64,000 bases of DNA from Minwuia sp. (GCA_029210175.1 JARGPL010000030.1:1-64000); one strand, 5' to 3'; numbered from the stretch's first letter, positions 10,958-20,415 are shown. Translations and numbers: made by a program. Notes: a model not told the origin generated them from the letters alone.

Positions 10958-11593
10958 TCAGGCTTCTGCCCCGTCGACAGGCACCGGCCGATGTTCGACA
11001 ACCTCATCTATCAGACCATATTTCACCGCATCCTGCGGGGTCATGAAGTTGTCGCGGTCCATCGAATTTTCAACCGTGTCGATGTCCTGCCCCGTGTGCA
11101 CGACATAGAGTTCGTTCAGACGCTTGCGCAGGGCAATGATCTCGCGGGCATGAATTTCGATGTCAGACGCCTGGCCCTGGAAACCACCGGAGGGCTGATG
11201 GATCATGATTCGGGAATTCGGCAGGCTGAACCGCATGCCCTTCTCACCCGCCGTCAGCAGCAGCGACCCCATCGATGCCGCCTGGCCAATGCAGAGCGTC
11301 GCCACCTTCGGGCGGATGTACTGCATGGTGTCGTACATGGCGAGGCCGGAGGTCACGATACCGCCCGGCGAATTGATGTAGATGGAAATTTCCTTGGTCG
11401 GATTTTCCGCCTCAAGGAACAGCAACTGCGCTGTCACCAGCGATGACAGGCCATCGTGTACCGGGCCAACGATGAAGATGATCCGTTCCTTCAGCAGCCG
11501 GGAATAGATGTCATAGGCACGCTCACCCCGGTTGGTCTGTTCCACGACCATCGGGACAAGGGTGTTCATGTATACGTCGCGGGGGTCCTGCAT
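10958..11593 (-). CDS. clpP: ATP-dependent Clp protease proteolytic subunit ClpP
   Basis: Serine peptidase that assembles as a tetradecamer and degrades proteins delivered by ClpX or ClpA. The catalytic triad is Ser107 in GQAASMGS, His132 in [10 protein letters not shown] and Asp181. I chose the ATG at 11593 ([16 protein letters not shown]) because a GAGGAG site sits six bases upstream and it gives 211 residues, near the family length; an in-frame ATG at 11641 would add 16 atypical residues and lie inside a hairpin. The processed form probably begins near the [10 protein letters not shown] segment, as in other ClpPs. Confidence 0.97.
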   Translation of the reverse strand: MQDPRDVYMNTLVPMVVEQTNRGERAYDIYSRLLKERIIFIVGPVHDGLSSLVTAQLLFLEAENPTKEISIYINSPGGIVTSGLAMYDTMQYIRPKVATLCIGQAASMGSLLLTAGEKGMRFSLPNSRIMIHQPSGGFQGQASDIEIHAREIIALRKRLNELYVVHTGQDIDTVENSMDRDNFMTPQDAVKYGLIDEVVEHRPVPVDGAEA

Positions 11594-11618
11594 CTCGGCT
11601 CCTCGAAGATTTGGAAAG

Positions 11619-11654
11619 CCCGCAGCGGTGTCCGGTTTCAAACACCGCTGCGGG
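11619..11654 (-). terminator. strong hairpin between tig and clpP
   Basis: A perfect 13-bp stem (11619-11631 with 11642-11654, ten-base loop) lies 115 bases past the tig stop and 26 bases before the clpP start, followed on the minus strand by CTTTCC. It most likely ends tig transcription. If clpP is transcribed from a promoter near 11671 it would instead lie at the start of the clpP leader. Confidence 0.6.
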
Positions 11655-11768
11655 AAAAGACAGATGCCCTATATGGCGCTGATTCACGCCGAGGCAAAGC
11701 CCTGTCGAAAAGTCTCCGTGAAACAGGTGCTGATCAGGCCCCGGAAAGAGGCCCGGTCAGGCATTGTC

Positions 11769-13193
11769 TCAGGCCGCTGCCTCGTCTTCCGCGTCAGGAT
11801 CCTTGGTCAGTTCCTCGATGGAAATGACCTTCTCCTCGACCTTGGCCATTTCGACGATGAAATCGATGACCTTGTCCTCGAACAACGGTGCGCGCAGCTG
11901 CATCATCGCATCAGGGTTCTTCTGGTAATATTCCATCACCATGCGTTCCTGACCGGGGAAATTGCGCGCCTGTTCCATGATGGCGCGGTTCACTTCCTCG
12001 GGGCCGACTTCCAGCTTGTTCTGGCGACCGATCTCGGCAAGCACCAGACCAAGACGCACGCGACGTTCGGCGATGCTGCGATATTCGGCCTTCTTCTCGT
12101 CATCCAGCCCCTCATCGACCGGCTTCTCGTCATGACTGTGATCATGGTCGTGGTCGTGGTCGTGGTCGTGGTCATGGTCATGGTCATGATCGTGGGCCTC
12201 TTCGGTCTTGGCTTCCTCGGCCTGACCATTCTCGGCTTCCGACTGACGGATGATCTGGCCATATTCCTCGGCAACCATGCCTTCCGGCACGCCGAAGTCA
12301 TGACGCTCTGCCAGCAGGTCCAGCACATTGCGCTTGAGGCGCATGCGGGAAACCTGACCGTATTCCTCACCAATGCGGTCGCGCATGATCTGCTGCAGCG
12401 CTTCCAGGTTCTCCAGCCCCATGTTGGTGGCGAGATCATCGTCGATCTTCGTCTCACCGGCGGTGCGGATTTCCTTCAGCTTGACCTCGAAGACCGCATC
12501 CTTGCCGGCCAGGTGGTCTGCACCATACTCGGCCGGGAACGTGACGTTGATCTCCCCTTCGAAGCCAACGGACTGGCCCTGCAACTGCTCCTCGAAGCCC
12601 GGAATGAACTGACCGGACCCGAGCACCAGCGGCACATCCTCGCCGGCGCCACCCTCGAACGGCTCACCGTCCAGCTTGCCCAGGAAATCGATCAGCACCT
12701 GGTCGCCTTCGGCGGCGGGGCGATCTTCCTCGACCTTCACATAGTTCTTCTGGTCGGCGGCGAGGCGCTCCAGCGCTTCCGTCACCTTGTCCTCGTCGAC
12801 TTCCGCCTTCAGGCGCTCGACTTCCAGCGCCGACAGGTCGGTGATCTCGAAATCGGGGATGACCTCGACTTCCATCGTGTATTCCAGGTCCGCACCTTCA
12901 TCGAAGCTCTTGATCTCGATCTTGGGCTGTGCGGCCGGGCGCAGGTCATTGTCTTCCAGCGCCTTCTGGCTGCTCTCGTTGACCGCTTCCTCCAGCACCT
13001 CACCCATCACCGACTTGCCGTAGAGCTGACGGATCAGACGCGCAGGCACCTTGCCCGGGCGAAAGCCCTTCATCTGGACCTGCTTGCCGAGTTCGCCCAA
13101 TTTCGCCGACATCCGTTCCTCGACTTCAGCAGCCGTGAGGACAATGTTGAACTCGCGTTTCAGGCCTTCCGCCGAGAGCTGTTCGATCTTCAT
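11769..13193 (-). CDS. tig: trigger factor (peptidyl-prolyl isomerase chaperone)
   Basis: Ribosome-bound chaperone that meets nascent chains at the exit tunnel. The ribosome-binding signature GFRPGKVP is at residues 43-50, the FKBP-type isomerase domain spans about 150-245, and the helical C-terminal arms follow. The start at 13193 (MKIEQLSAEGLKREF) has an AAGGGA site ten bases upstream; the longer reading frame adds 33 non-conserved residues. The length is 474 residues, longer than the roughly 430-450 typical, because residues 334-355 form a (His-Asp)9-His-Ser-His-Asp tract in the arm region, flanked by Glu/Ala-rich sequence. This tract is the only oddity. Confidence 0.96.
   Translation of the reverse strand: MKIEQLSAEGLKREFNIVLTAAEVEERMSAKLGELGKQVQMKGFRPGKVPARLIRQLYGKSVMGEVLEEAVNESSQKALEDNDLRPAAQPKIEIKSFDEGADLEYTMEVEVIPDFEITDLSALEVERLKAEVDEDKVTEALERLAADQKNYVKVEEDRPAAEGDQVLIDFLGKLDGEPFEGGAGEDVPLVLGSGQFIPGFEEQLQGQSVGFEGEINVTFPAEYGADHLAGKDAVFEVKLKEIRTAGETKIDDDLATNMGLENLEALQQIMRDRIGEEYGQVSRMRLKRNVLDLLAERHDFGVPEGMVAEEYGQIIRQSEAENGQAEEAKTEEAHDHDHDHDHDHDHDHDHDHSHDEKPVDEGLDDEKKAEYRSIAERRVRLGLVLAEIGRQNKLEVGPEEVNRAIMEQARNFPGQERMVMEYYQKNPDAMMQLRAPLFEDKVIDFIVEMAKVEEKVISIEELTKDPDAEDEAAA
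12129..12194 (-). repeat. six-base tandem repeat encoding (His-Asp)9 in tig
   Basis: Tandem CAY-GAY units (mostly CACGAC and CATGAC) code for nine His-Asp pairs followed by His-Ser-His-Asp. The two unit variants are clustered, which suggests expansion by slippage of a short ancestral His-rich loop. Repeat number may vary between strains. Confidence 0.9.
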
Positions 13194-13347
13194 CGAGAAC
13201 GTATCCCTTGTTTGTCGTCTCGCACCTGTTGGTGCGACCTGCCCGCCAGGCGGGCCCGTATCCGGCCCCGGTCCGAATGATCGGGGCGTCATGTCTCTCT
13301 ATTGCATCGCGCCACCGCGCCATCCCAAGGGCTGACCCGGTTGCCGA

Positions 13348-13432
13348 TGGTGCGGGCGGAGGGACTCGAACCCCCAAGACTTTCGTCACCAGGACCTAAA
13401 CCTGGCGCGTCTACCAGTTCCGCCACGCCCGC
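13348..13432 (-). tRNA. tRNA-Leu(TAG)
   Basis: An 85-base minus-strand tRNA with a long variable arm, starting GCGGGCGTGGCGGAACTGG and ending CCGCCCGC-A-CCA with encoded CCA. The anticodon loop TTTAGGT gives anticodon TAG. The class II variable arm and GTTCGAGTC T-loop support leucine. Confidence 0.97.
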
Positions 13433-13619
13433 TTGATCCACGGGCTCGCGGAGCTGCACCGCGCCGTGACCGATTTCCTGCGTCGATCCCCTGCCATTCC
13501 TGCCTGCATCGCCGCGGCGGAGCCATACGCGTCAGTGTCCGGCACGTCAAGCGTACAGCGGCCTGTTTCACCGCCCCGGCAGCCATCGCCTCACGTCAGC
13601 CCGACAGCTTGCCGCTTGC

Positions 13620-15035
13620 CTATCGCGCCAGTTTTGACACCGCAGGCGCGATGGCGATCTTCGCCTCACCACGATAGGCCTCATGGTTCCGTTCGATGTG
13701 GTCCAGATTGTAGAGGTAATTGACCATCATTCCCGCCGCCTGCCGCAGGCCGGACGGGGACCGGTCCCCCAGCCAGTTCAGCCGTTCGATGCGCGCGCCA
13801 TTGTTCAGGTGGAACCGCGCCACCGGGTCCAGCGGCCGGCCCCGGCTATCCTTTTCAAGCGACAGGTAACGTGCGGCAAGCGCCAGCAGCGGCTCCTTCA
13901 GCGCGCCTTCGATGTCATGATCATTCGGCCAGTTGTCATTCGACAGCAATCCGCGCAGGGCCTGATTGACATCCGTTTCGCGGGCTATGGCCTTGATCAG
14001 TCGCGCCTGTGCATCGCTCAGCACGATCGGCTCGCCGTCAAGCTGCTGGCCGAGCCAGCGGCGGAAGCCCGGAACCGGCGACAGGGTGGCAAAGGTCTTC
14101 AGGTTCGGCATCCGCTTCGACAGGCGGTCGACAACCCGCTTGATCAGGAAATCGCCAAAGCCGACACCTGCAAGCCCGCGCTGGCAGTTGGAAATGGAAT
14201 AGAAGATCGCCGTGTCTGCCTGTTCGGGGTCCATTGCCGGTGCGGCTTCATCCAGCAGGTCATGCACATTGTCGGCGATGCCATTGACCAGCGCCACCTC
14301 GACAAAGATCAGCGGCTCATCGGGCATGTTGGGATGCACGAAGGAGAAACAGCGTCTGTCGGAGTCGAGTCGGTTCTTCAGGTCCGCCCAGGACTGAATC
14401 TCGTGCACGGCTTCATAGGCGATCAGCTTTTCCAGCAGAGACGCCGGTGAATTGAACGTGATCTGCGCCATTTCCAGAAAGCCGACGTCGAACCAGGCCC
14501 GCAGCAGATCCTGCAGATCATCCTCGACACCCTGCAGCCCCGGATTGTCCCGCAGCAGGCGCAGCAGGTCCGCCCGCATGTCCACCAGAAACTTCACACC
14601 GCGATCCAGGCTGTTGAACTGCCGGAACAGGTTAACCCGTGGCGTGGCCAGGCTGCGTCGCAGGTTCCGCCGCGCCAGCACGCGATCCGCATCATTGTCC
14701 GCTGCAGAGAGGTCGCGCGCGGCATCGTCGACCATCGATTCATCCACGTCGAACCGTTCGGCCAGCAGGGTGAAGAAACGCAGACGGCCCGCCTGGTCCA
14801 GGCTCAGGTAGGCGCGCCCGAGCTCGGCCGCCCGCAGCCGCGCCGAGACCGCGCCCCCGCGACCGTCGAGGCAGGCATCGATCTGCTTGGCTATGGTTTC
14901 GAGGTCGTCGCCCGCCAGGTCGACACTGACATTGAGCGGGCGCACACCGGCCACATCGTCCCTGCGCCAATCCTGCAGTCGCGACAGGGTACGTGTCCAG
15001 AAACTGCTGGTCTGTCTGCTCACGGTATTCACCAT
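13620..15035 (-). CDS. malonyl-CoA decarboxylase
   Basis: Decarboxylates malonyl-CoA to acetyl-CoA and CO2. The 471-residue protein has the helical N-terminal domain and the C-terminal acetyltransferase-like catalytic domain of this family: FVHPNMPDEPLIFVEVAL, FYSISNCQRGLAGV, LKTFATLSPVPGF and PVARFHLNNGA. Ser319 in LSPVPGF and His409 in RFHLNNGA fit the Ser-His pair described for the human enzyme. It is the last gene of a minus-strand run after the amidase and the NAD(P)HX repair enzyme, 25 bases from the latter. The genes usually found with it for malonate use (malonyl-CoA synthetase, malonate transporter) are absent, so its job may be to drain malonyl-CoA formed from other substrates. Confidence 0.92.
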   Translation of the reverse strand: MVNTVSRQTSSFWTRTLSRLQDWRRDDVAGVRPLNVSVDLAGDDLETIAKQIDACLDGRGGAVSARLRAAELGRAYLSLDQAGRLRFFTLLAERFDVDESMVDDAARDLSAADNDADRVLARRNLRRSLATPRVNLFRQFNSLDRGVKFLVDMRADLLRLLRDNPGLQGVEDDLQDLLRAWFDVGFLEMAQITFNSPASLLEKLIAYEAVHEIQSWADLKNRLDSDRRCFSFVHPNMPDEPLIFVEVALVNGIADNVHDLLDEAAPAMDPEQADTAIFYSISNCQRGLAGVGFGDFLIKRVVDRLSKRMPNLKTFATLSPVPGFRRWLGQQLDGEPIVLSDAQARLIKAIARETDVNQALRGLLSNDNWPNDHDIEGALKEPLLALAARYLSLEKDSRGRPLDPVARFHLNNGARIERLNWLGDRSPSGLRQAAGMMVNYLYNLDHIERNHEAYRGEAKIAIAPAVSKLAR

Positions 15036-15060
15036 TCAGATCAAGGTTTTGAAGACAATT

Positions 15061-16557
15061 TCACACGTCCTGCCGCAGGTTCTTCCAGACCGCGGGCAGG
15101 CTCGGTGCCAGATCCTCTGCGATCATCCCCGGACCCGCAACCCCTGCGGCTGCGCCATGCAGCCACACCGCCATGCAGGCTGCTTCGAACGCCGGCACCT
15201 GCTGCGCCAGCAGCCCGACCGCCATGCCCGCCAGAACATCACCGGATCCGGCGGTGGCGAGATCAGGCGGGGCATTGCAATTGATTGCAGCACGACCGTC
15301 GGGCGCGGCAATGACCGTGTCCGGCCCCTTGGAAATGATCACTGCGCCGCTGCGGCGGGCGGCTTCTCTGGTATCGTGCAGCTTGTTACCCGTGACATTG
15401 AACAGGCGCGCGAATTCCCCCGCATGAGGGGTCATGATGCAGGGTGCCGTGATCCGCTTGAACAGCGCCTTCGGTTCATCCGCAAACACCGTGATCGCAT
15501 CGGCATCCAGTACTGCCGCGCGATCCGCATCCAGCGTCGCGATGGCGAAGTCGCGGGTGCGCTGGTTGATGCCATTGCCGGGACCGATCAGCACCGCATT
15601 GTGGCGGGGGTCTTCCAGCAGCGCCGTCCAGTCCTGCGGCGTGTCCGCTGGCTTCAGCATCACCGCCGTCAGATGGCTGGCATAGACCAGGGTTGCGCTG
15701 CGCGGCGGCACGGCGGAAACCAGCCCTGCCCCGGCACGGAGCGCGGAAATGGCCGACAGCCGGGCCGCACCGCTGCTGCTGATGCCACCACCAACAACCA
15801 GTGCATGCCCCCGCCCGAACTTGTGGCCCTCCACATCCGGCACAGGCAACAGCGGTCGCCAGAGCGCGGGACCGTTCACCCATGTCCGGGGACCAATGGT
15901 TTCAACTGCCGTGTCCGGGATACCGATATCGATGACCCTGACTTCCCCCGAGAGCCTTCGACCGGGCATCAGCAGGTGGCCCGGCTTGCGCAGGTGAAAC
16001 GTCAGCGTCAGATCGGCGCGAAACGCGACCGCACCCGTCTCCCCTTCGATGCGGCCGCTGTCGCCGGACACGCCACTCGGCACATCGACGGCAACGGTCA
16101 GGCGCGCGCGCGCAGTCTCGGCGAGTGCAGCGGCGACACCTTCCAGCGGTCTGGTCAGACCTGCACCAAACAAGGCATCAACCACCAGTTCCGCGTCCGC
16201 CAGGCAATCTGCCGTCACGGACTCCACAGTGCCCGACCACTGACGGGCCATGATGGCAGCGTCACCCTTCAACCGGTCCAAGGCCACCAGCGACGCCAGC
16301 CGCACCGGCCAGCCGGCACGCGCCAGATGGCGGGCGATGACATGGCCATCTCCGCCATTGTTGCCCGGCCCGCAGAGAACGATTGCGGGGCGGGGCGACC
16401 AGCGATCCATGATGGCGCGGGCAGATCCGGCACCGGCAGACTCCATCAGCGTCGCGCCAGAAACACCGCACTTGATGGCGTGGGCATCAGCCGCATACAT
16501 TTCCTGCACCGACAACAGCGGTTCGGGCGCGATGGTCTGGTCGGGTTTCGTGATCAA
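15061..16557 (-). CDS. nnr: bifunctional NAD(P)HX epimerase / ADP-dependent NAD(P)HX dehydratase
   Basis: Repairs NADH and NADPH that have been hydrated to the useless NADHX and NADPHX. The N-terminal half (about 1-215) is the YjeF_N epimerase, with the VLCGPGNNGGDGHVIARHL nucleotide motif, and the C-terminal half (about 225-495) is the carbohydrate-kinase-like dehydratase, with MTPHAGEFARLF and the ATAGSGDVLAGMAVGLLAQ catalytic Gly/Asp loop. The 498-residue fused form is the common bacterial one. It begins two bases after the amidase stop and ends 25 bases before malonyl-CoA decarboxylase, so all three are probably co-transcribed, though no shared pathway is evident. Confidence 0.95.
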   Translation of the reverse strand: MITKPDQTIAPEPLLSVQEMYAADAHAIKCGVSGATLMESAGAGSARAIMDRWSPRPAIVLCGPGNNGGDGHVIARHLARAGWPVRLASLVALDRLKGDAAIMARQWSGTVESVTADCLADAELVVDALFGAGLTRPLEGVAAALAETARARLTVAVDVPSGVSGDSGRIEGETGAVAFRADLTLTFHLRKPGHLLMPGRRLSGEVRVIDIGIPDTAVETIGPRTWVNGPALWRPLLPVPDVEGHKFGRGHALVVGGGISSSGAARLSAISALRAGAGLVSAVPPRSATLVYASHLTAVMLKPADTPQDWTALLEDPRHNAVLIGPGNGINQRTRDFAIATLDADRAAVLDADAITVFADEPKALFKRITAPCIMTPHAGEFARLFNVTGNKLHDTREAARRSGAVIISKGPDTVIAAPDGRAAINCNAPPDLATAGSGDVLAGMAVGLLAQQVPAFEAACMAVWLHGAAAGVAGPGMIAEDLAPSLPAVWKNLRQDV

Positions 16558-16559
16558 GA

Positions 16560-17966
16560 TCAGATCTCCGGGCGGTGGTGCCTGTGCAGGGGGTTGGCAT
16601 CCTCATAGGCCTGCGCCGCGCGCAGCACGGTTGCATCATCGAACATCCGGCCAACGATCTGCAGCCCAATCGGCAGGCCGGATTTCGTGAAACCACAGGG
16701 GATCGAGCAAGCTGGCTGCTGTGTCAGATTGAAGGGGTAGGAAAAGGGCGTCCAGGCCACCCAGCTGTTCGGCGCATCCTCTGACCAGCCTTCCGGCACC
16801 AGCCGGTCAACACCAAATGCAGGCACCGCGAGGCTGGGCGTCAGAAGCAGGTCGTAGTCGGCCATGAAGACCTTCATCGCGGACCCGAAGGCAGCCCGGT
16901 CGCGCTGCGCATCCATGTAGGTGCCGAGCTCTATGTCGCGTGCATCGTCGAGCACCTTGGCGAGCCCCGGATCCAGTTTCGCATGATCCTCGGCGCTCAG
17001 GTTGCGCAGGGCACCGTGCGCGCCTGACTGCCAGAGCGTATTGAACATGGCGACCGGGTCCCGGGTAAACGGGTCCCGCTCCTCCACATGTGCCCCAAGC
17101 TCTGCAAGCAGGGCCGCAGCCGCCGCGACCGATTCCGCGACCTCCGCATCCACATGGGCATGGCCAAGTGCCGGACTGAAGGCAACGCGCAGCCCCTTCA
17201 CGCCACCGGAGAGGGCGGCCAGGTGGATGCCGTCGCTTGGTTGCGTGAACCAGTCCAGGGTCTCCTCCCCGCTCATCGCGTTCAGCATCAGGACGGCATC
17301 GGCGACCGTGCGGGTCAGGGGACCGGCATGCGACAGGGTTCCCATCGGGCTGGGCGGTGAGTACGGCACCCGGCCGAACGAAGGCTTGTGTCCGAAAACC
17401 CCGGCGAAGGCGGCAGGGATGCGGATCGAGCCACCACCGTCGGAGCCGAGATGCAGCACACCCATTTCGGCCGCAGCTGAGGCGGACGCCCCGCCTGACG
17501 AGCCGCCGGGTGTCATGTCCGTGTTCCAGGGATTGCGGGTCGTGCCGGTGACGGGACTGTCGGTGATTCCCTTCCAGCCGAACTCCGGCGTCGTGGTCTT
17601 GCCCAGGATCACGGCACCGGCTGCCCGCAGCCGCGCCACCGCAGGCGCATCCGCCGGGTCCGGCGTGTCAGGTGTGGTGAGGGAACCCTTGCGGTTGCTC
17701 ATCCCCTCGACGGCGAACAGATCCTTGATGCTGGTCGGCGCGCCATCGATGGGGGACAGGGGCGCACCCTTCTGCCAGCGGTCTGCCGATGCCCTGGCTG
17801 CCGCCGTCGCACCTTCGCGATCCAGCAGGCGGAACGCGTTCAGCTTTCCATCAATGGCTTCGATCCGGTCAAACACCGCATCGGTCACCTCGACCGGGGA
17901 GAAATCGCCCTTTTCATAGCCCACCACCAGTTCGGCTGCCGACTTCCTGATCAATTCATCCGCCAT
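16560..17966 (-). CDS. amidase (amidase signature family)
   Basis: Hydrolyses a carboxamide to acid and ammonia by the Ser-cisSer-Lys mechanism. The triad is visible as Lys81 (SIKDLF), Ser156 (GGSSGG) and Ser180 (SDGGGSIRIPA). The 468-residue length is normal for the family. It resembles catabolic amidases more than the GatA subunit of tRNA amidotransferase: gatB and gatC are not adjacent and the C-terminal half is shorter and more variable. It leads the three-gene operon and faces the divergent FAD oxidoreductase gene across 125 bases, which probably hold promoters for both directions. The substrate cannot be predicted. Confidence 0.88.
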   Translation of the reverse strand: MADELIRKSAAELVVGYEKGDFSPVEVTDAVFDRIEAIDGKLNAFRLLDREGATAAARASADRWQKGAPLSPIDGAPTSIKDLFAVEGMSNRKGSLTTPDTPDPADAPAVARLRAAGAVILGKTTTPEFGWKGITDSPVTGTTRNPWNTDMTPGGSSGGASASAAAEMGVLHLGSDGGGSIRIPAAFAGVFGHKPSFGRVPYSPPSPMGTLSHAGPLTRTVADAVLMLNAMSGEETLDWFTQPSDGIHLAALSGGVKGLRVAFSPALGHAHVDAEVAESVAAAAALLAELGAHVEERDPFTRDPVAMFNTLWQSGAHGALRNLSAEDHAKLDPGLAKVLDDARDIELGTYMDAQRDRAAFGSAMKVFMADYDLLLTPSLAVPAFGVDRLVPEGWSEDAPNSWVAWTPFSYPFNLTQQPACSIPCGFTKSGLPIGLQIVGRMFDDATVLRAAQAYEDANPLHRHHRPEI

Positions 17967-18091
17967 GGTCCCTGCCCCTCCCCAAGAATTGCCCGATCAC
18001 CGGGTCGCATTCCGCCAGTACGTGTCGTGCATTGTCACCGACGCGATGCCGTCCGACAATGTGCTGATCGGCAAGGGGAGCAAGACGTTTC

Positions 18092-19225
18092 ATGAAACAC
18101 GTGCACATAGCCATTGTCGGCGGTGGCATGGCAGGGGCCTCCGCCGCCTGTTTCCTGGCCGAAAAGGCGGGAACCGGGAAGCATATCGCCCTTCTGGAGC
18201 GGGAATCACAGCCCGGCTATCACACCACCGGTCGCTCCGCCGCCATGTACACGGAAGTCTATGGCAACGACGTGATCCGCGCCCTGGTCAGGGCCAGCCG
18301 GTCGTTTCTTGAAACCCCCGCCGAGCGATATGCCGACCATCCGCTGCTCACCCCGCGCGGTGCGCTTATGGTTGCGGCACACGGCGAAGGTGAACGGCTT
18401 GACGCCTTCATGACGGAAATGAACCGGCCCGACGTTCTGAGCCGGGTGGACGCCGCCCGCTGCGCAGAGATCTGCCCCGCCCTGCGGACCGATGGCTTGA
18501 GCGGCGGCGTGCACGAACCAATGGCCATGGATATAGACGTGCACAGCCTGTTGCAGGGCTACATCCGGGTCTTCCGCGGACTCGATGGCCAGATCATGAC
18601 GGATACAGAGGTACGTGCGATCGACCGTTCCGATGACGGTTTCCTGATCAATACAGCTGCCGGGCAGATACGTGCCGAGGTCGTGGTCAATGCAGCGGGG
18701 GCCTGGGGCGATGCGCTGGGTGCCATGGTCGGCGCGGCGCCCGTGGGGCTGGTACCGAAACGGCGAACGGCAGTCACGTTCGACGCCACGCCCGGAACCG
18801 ATATCTCCGGCTGGCCCCTGACCCTTGATCTCAGCGGTGCCTGGTACTTCAAGCCCGACGCCGGGCGCATCCTCGCCTCCCCCGCCGATGAAACACCGTC
18901 CGACCCCTGCGATGCCCAGCCTGATGAGATGGACATCGCGATCTGCATCGACCGGATCGAAACCGCGACTGACCTGAAGGTCCGCCGTCTGGCCAGCCGC
19001 TGGGCCGGCCTGCGCTGCTTCGTCGATGACCATTCGCCGGTGAACGGCTTCGATGACACGGTCGCCGGGTTCTACTGGCTGGTCGGCCAGGGCGGTTATG
19101 GCATCAAGACCTCCCCCGCAATGGGGCGGATCGCGGCGGCACAGATCGATGGGGACAAGGTGCCCGACGACATTCTGGATCAGGGACTTGATCCGGCCAG
19201 CCTGGCGGTCGCACGCCTGCGCTGA
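18092..19225 (+). CDS. FAD-dependent oxidoreductase (D-amino-acid oxidase / DAO fold)
   Basis: A single-domain flavoprotein of 377 residues. The N-terminal dinucleotide motif IAIVGGGMAG (residues 6-15) binds FAD, GYHTTGRSAAMY resembles the substrate-side loop of glycine/D-amino-acid oxidases, VVNAAGAWGDALG is the second FAD contact, and WLVGQGGYGIKTSP with SPAMGRIAAA is the C-terminal flavin segment. It may oxidise an amine or hydroxy-acid. No signal peptide is seen. It is followed 34 bases later by a cyclase-family hydrolase and then an MFS carrier on the same strand, which suggests uptake and breakdown of one unknown compound. Confidence 0.85.
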   Translation: MKHVHIAIVGGGMAGASAACFLAEKAGTGKHIALLERESQPGYHTTGRSAAMYTEVYGNDVIRALVRASRSFLETPAERYADHPLLTPRGALMVAAHGEGERLDAFMTEMNRPDVLSRVDAARCAEICPALRTDGLSGGVHEPMAMDIDVHSLLQGYIRVFRGLDGQIMTDTEVRAIDRSDDGFLINTAAGQIRAEVVVNAAGAWGDALGAMVGAAPVGLVPKRRTAVTFDATPGTDISGWPLTLDLSGAWYFKPDAGRILASPADETPSDPCDAQPDEMDIAICIDRIETATDLKVRRLASRWAGLRCFVDDHSPVNGFDDTVAGFYWLVGQGGYGIKTSPAMGRIAAAQIDGDKVPDDILDQGLDPASLAVARLR

Positions 19226-19259
19226 AGCAACGGACCTAAATCTGGGGGAGAACACGATC

Positions 19260-20297
19260 ATGGCGACGACACGCTGGAAGAACCGGCCCGAAGGGTCCAA
19301 CTGGGGTGATTTCGGGGATGATGACCAACTGGGACGCATCAACCTGATCACACCCGAAAAGGTGCGCCAGGGCGTGGCCGAGGTGCAGGAAGGCCGGACG
19401 TTCTGCCTCAGCCTGCCGCTCGACTATCCCGGTGGCAATACATTGAATGAGCGCCGTCACCCGCCCCACCGGCAGCCGACATTCCTGGGCGACAAGCCCT
19501 ACATCAACTTTCCGCTGAAGAGCATCGACGGCCAGAACACCGACGTGGTCAGCGACGACCAGGTGACGATCTGCCTGCAGTATTCGACGCAGTGGGATGC
19601 CCTGTCCCACGTCGGCTCCTTCTTCGATGCCGACGGGAATGGCACGGCCGAGAAGGTCTATTACAACGGCTTTCGCGCCGGCGAGCATATCGTCGGACCC
19701 CGGTCCTACGACGGGGAAGACAGTGACGAACAGCTGTTCGGGGCGAAATCCCTCGGCATCGAGAACTTCGCCTGTCACGGCATCCAGGGACGCGCCGTCA
19801 TGGTGGATCTGGAAGCGCATGTCGGGCGGGCGCGGACCTATATCGGCCACGACCAGCTGATGCAGATCATGGCCGACGATGGGGTGACGGTGGAACCGGG
19901 CGACATGGTCGTGTTCCGCACCGGCTTTGCCGACGAGATCCTGGCCATGGACCGCAAGCCGACCAAGGAAAGGCTGGAAAACAGTTGCGCCGTGCTGGAC
20001 GGTCGCGACCAGAAGCTGCTGGACTGGGTGACAGCATCCGGTGTGTCAGCGCTGATCGCCGACAATTACGCGGTCGAGGGCATTCCCGCCACGCCAAAGG
20101 CTGGCCCGCGCCCTGCCCTGCCGCTGCATCACCATTGCCTGTTCAAGCTTGGCCTGCCGCTGGCAGAACTCTGGTTCCTGTCGGAACTGGCCGACTGGCT
20201 GCGCGCCAACAACCGCAACCGCTTCCTGCTGACCGCCCCGCCGCTGCGCCTGCCTGGCGCCGTCGGCAGCCCGGCGACACCCATCGCGACGGTTTGA
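19260..20297 (+). CDS. cyclase-family protein (putative metal-dependent hydrolase)
   Basis: Member of the cyclase/kynurenine-formamidase-like fold (PF04199 type), long subfamily. The 345-residue protein shows WDALSHVGSFFD, the counterpart of the family's HxGTHxD metal site, GIQGRAVMVDLEAH, VEPGDMVVFRTGF and the C-terminal LHHHCLFKLGLPLAELWFL. The start at 19260 has a TGGGGGAG site eight bases upstream; the frame opens earlier inside the preceding gene and that part is spurious. It probably hydrolyses an amide, lactam or lactone. The adjacent flavoenzyme and carrier imply a small catabolic set. The metal motif departs from the classical one, so the substrate class is open. Confidence 0.82.
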   Translation: MATTRWKNRPEGSNWGDFGDDDQLGRINLITPEKVRQGVAEVQEGRTFCLSLPLDYPGGNTLNERRHPPHRQPTFLGDKPYINFPLKSIDGQNTDVVSDDQVTICLQYSTQWDALSHVGSFFDADGNGTAEKVYYNGFRAGEHIVGPRSYDGEDSDEQLFGAKSLGIENFACHGIQGRAVMVDLEAHVGRARTYIGHDQLMQIMADDGVTVEPGDMVVFRTGFADEILAMDRKPTKERLENSCAVLDGRDQKLLDWVTASGVSALIADNYAVEGIPATPKAGPRPALPLHHHCLFKLGLPLAELWFLSELADWLRANNRNRFLLTAPPLRLPGAVGSPATPIATV

Positions 20298-20415
20298 GCA
20301 GGGCAGAAGTCGGGACTGACACCGGGGCACATGCAGTGAGGTCATTCCACGCAGACCAACTGTGCAAATTTGCGGTTGGCGGTGAGCGGAGGCGCTGCGT
20401 ATTGTCCGCCGCATC

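Noticed and set aside
11532-13280. 582-codon plus-strand frame antisense to tig with a Val/Met-rich repeat
   Set aside because: The repeat is the complement of the His-Asp tract in tig; it is not a real gene.
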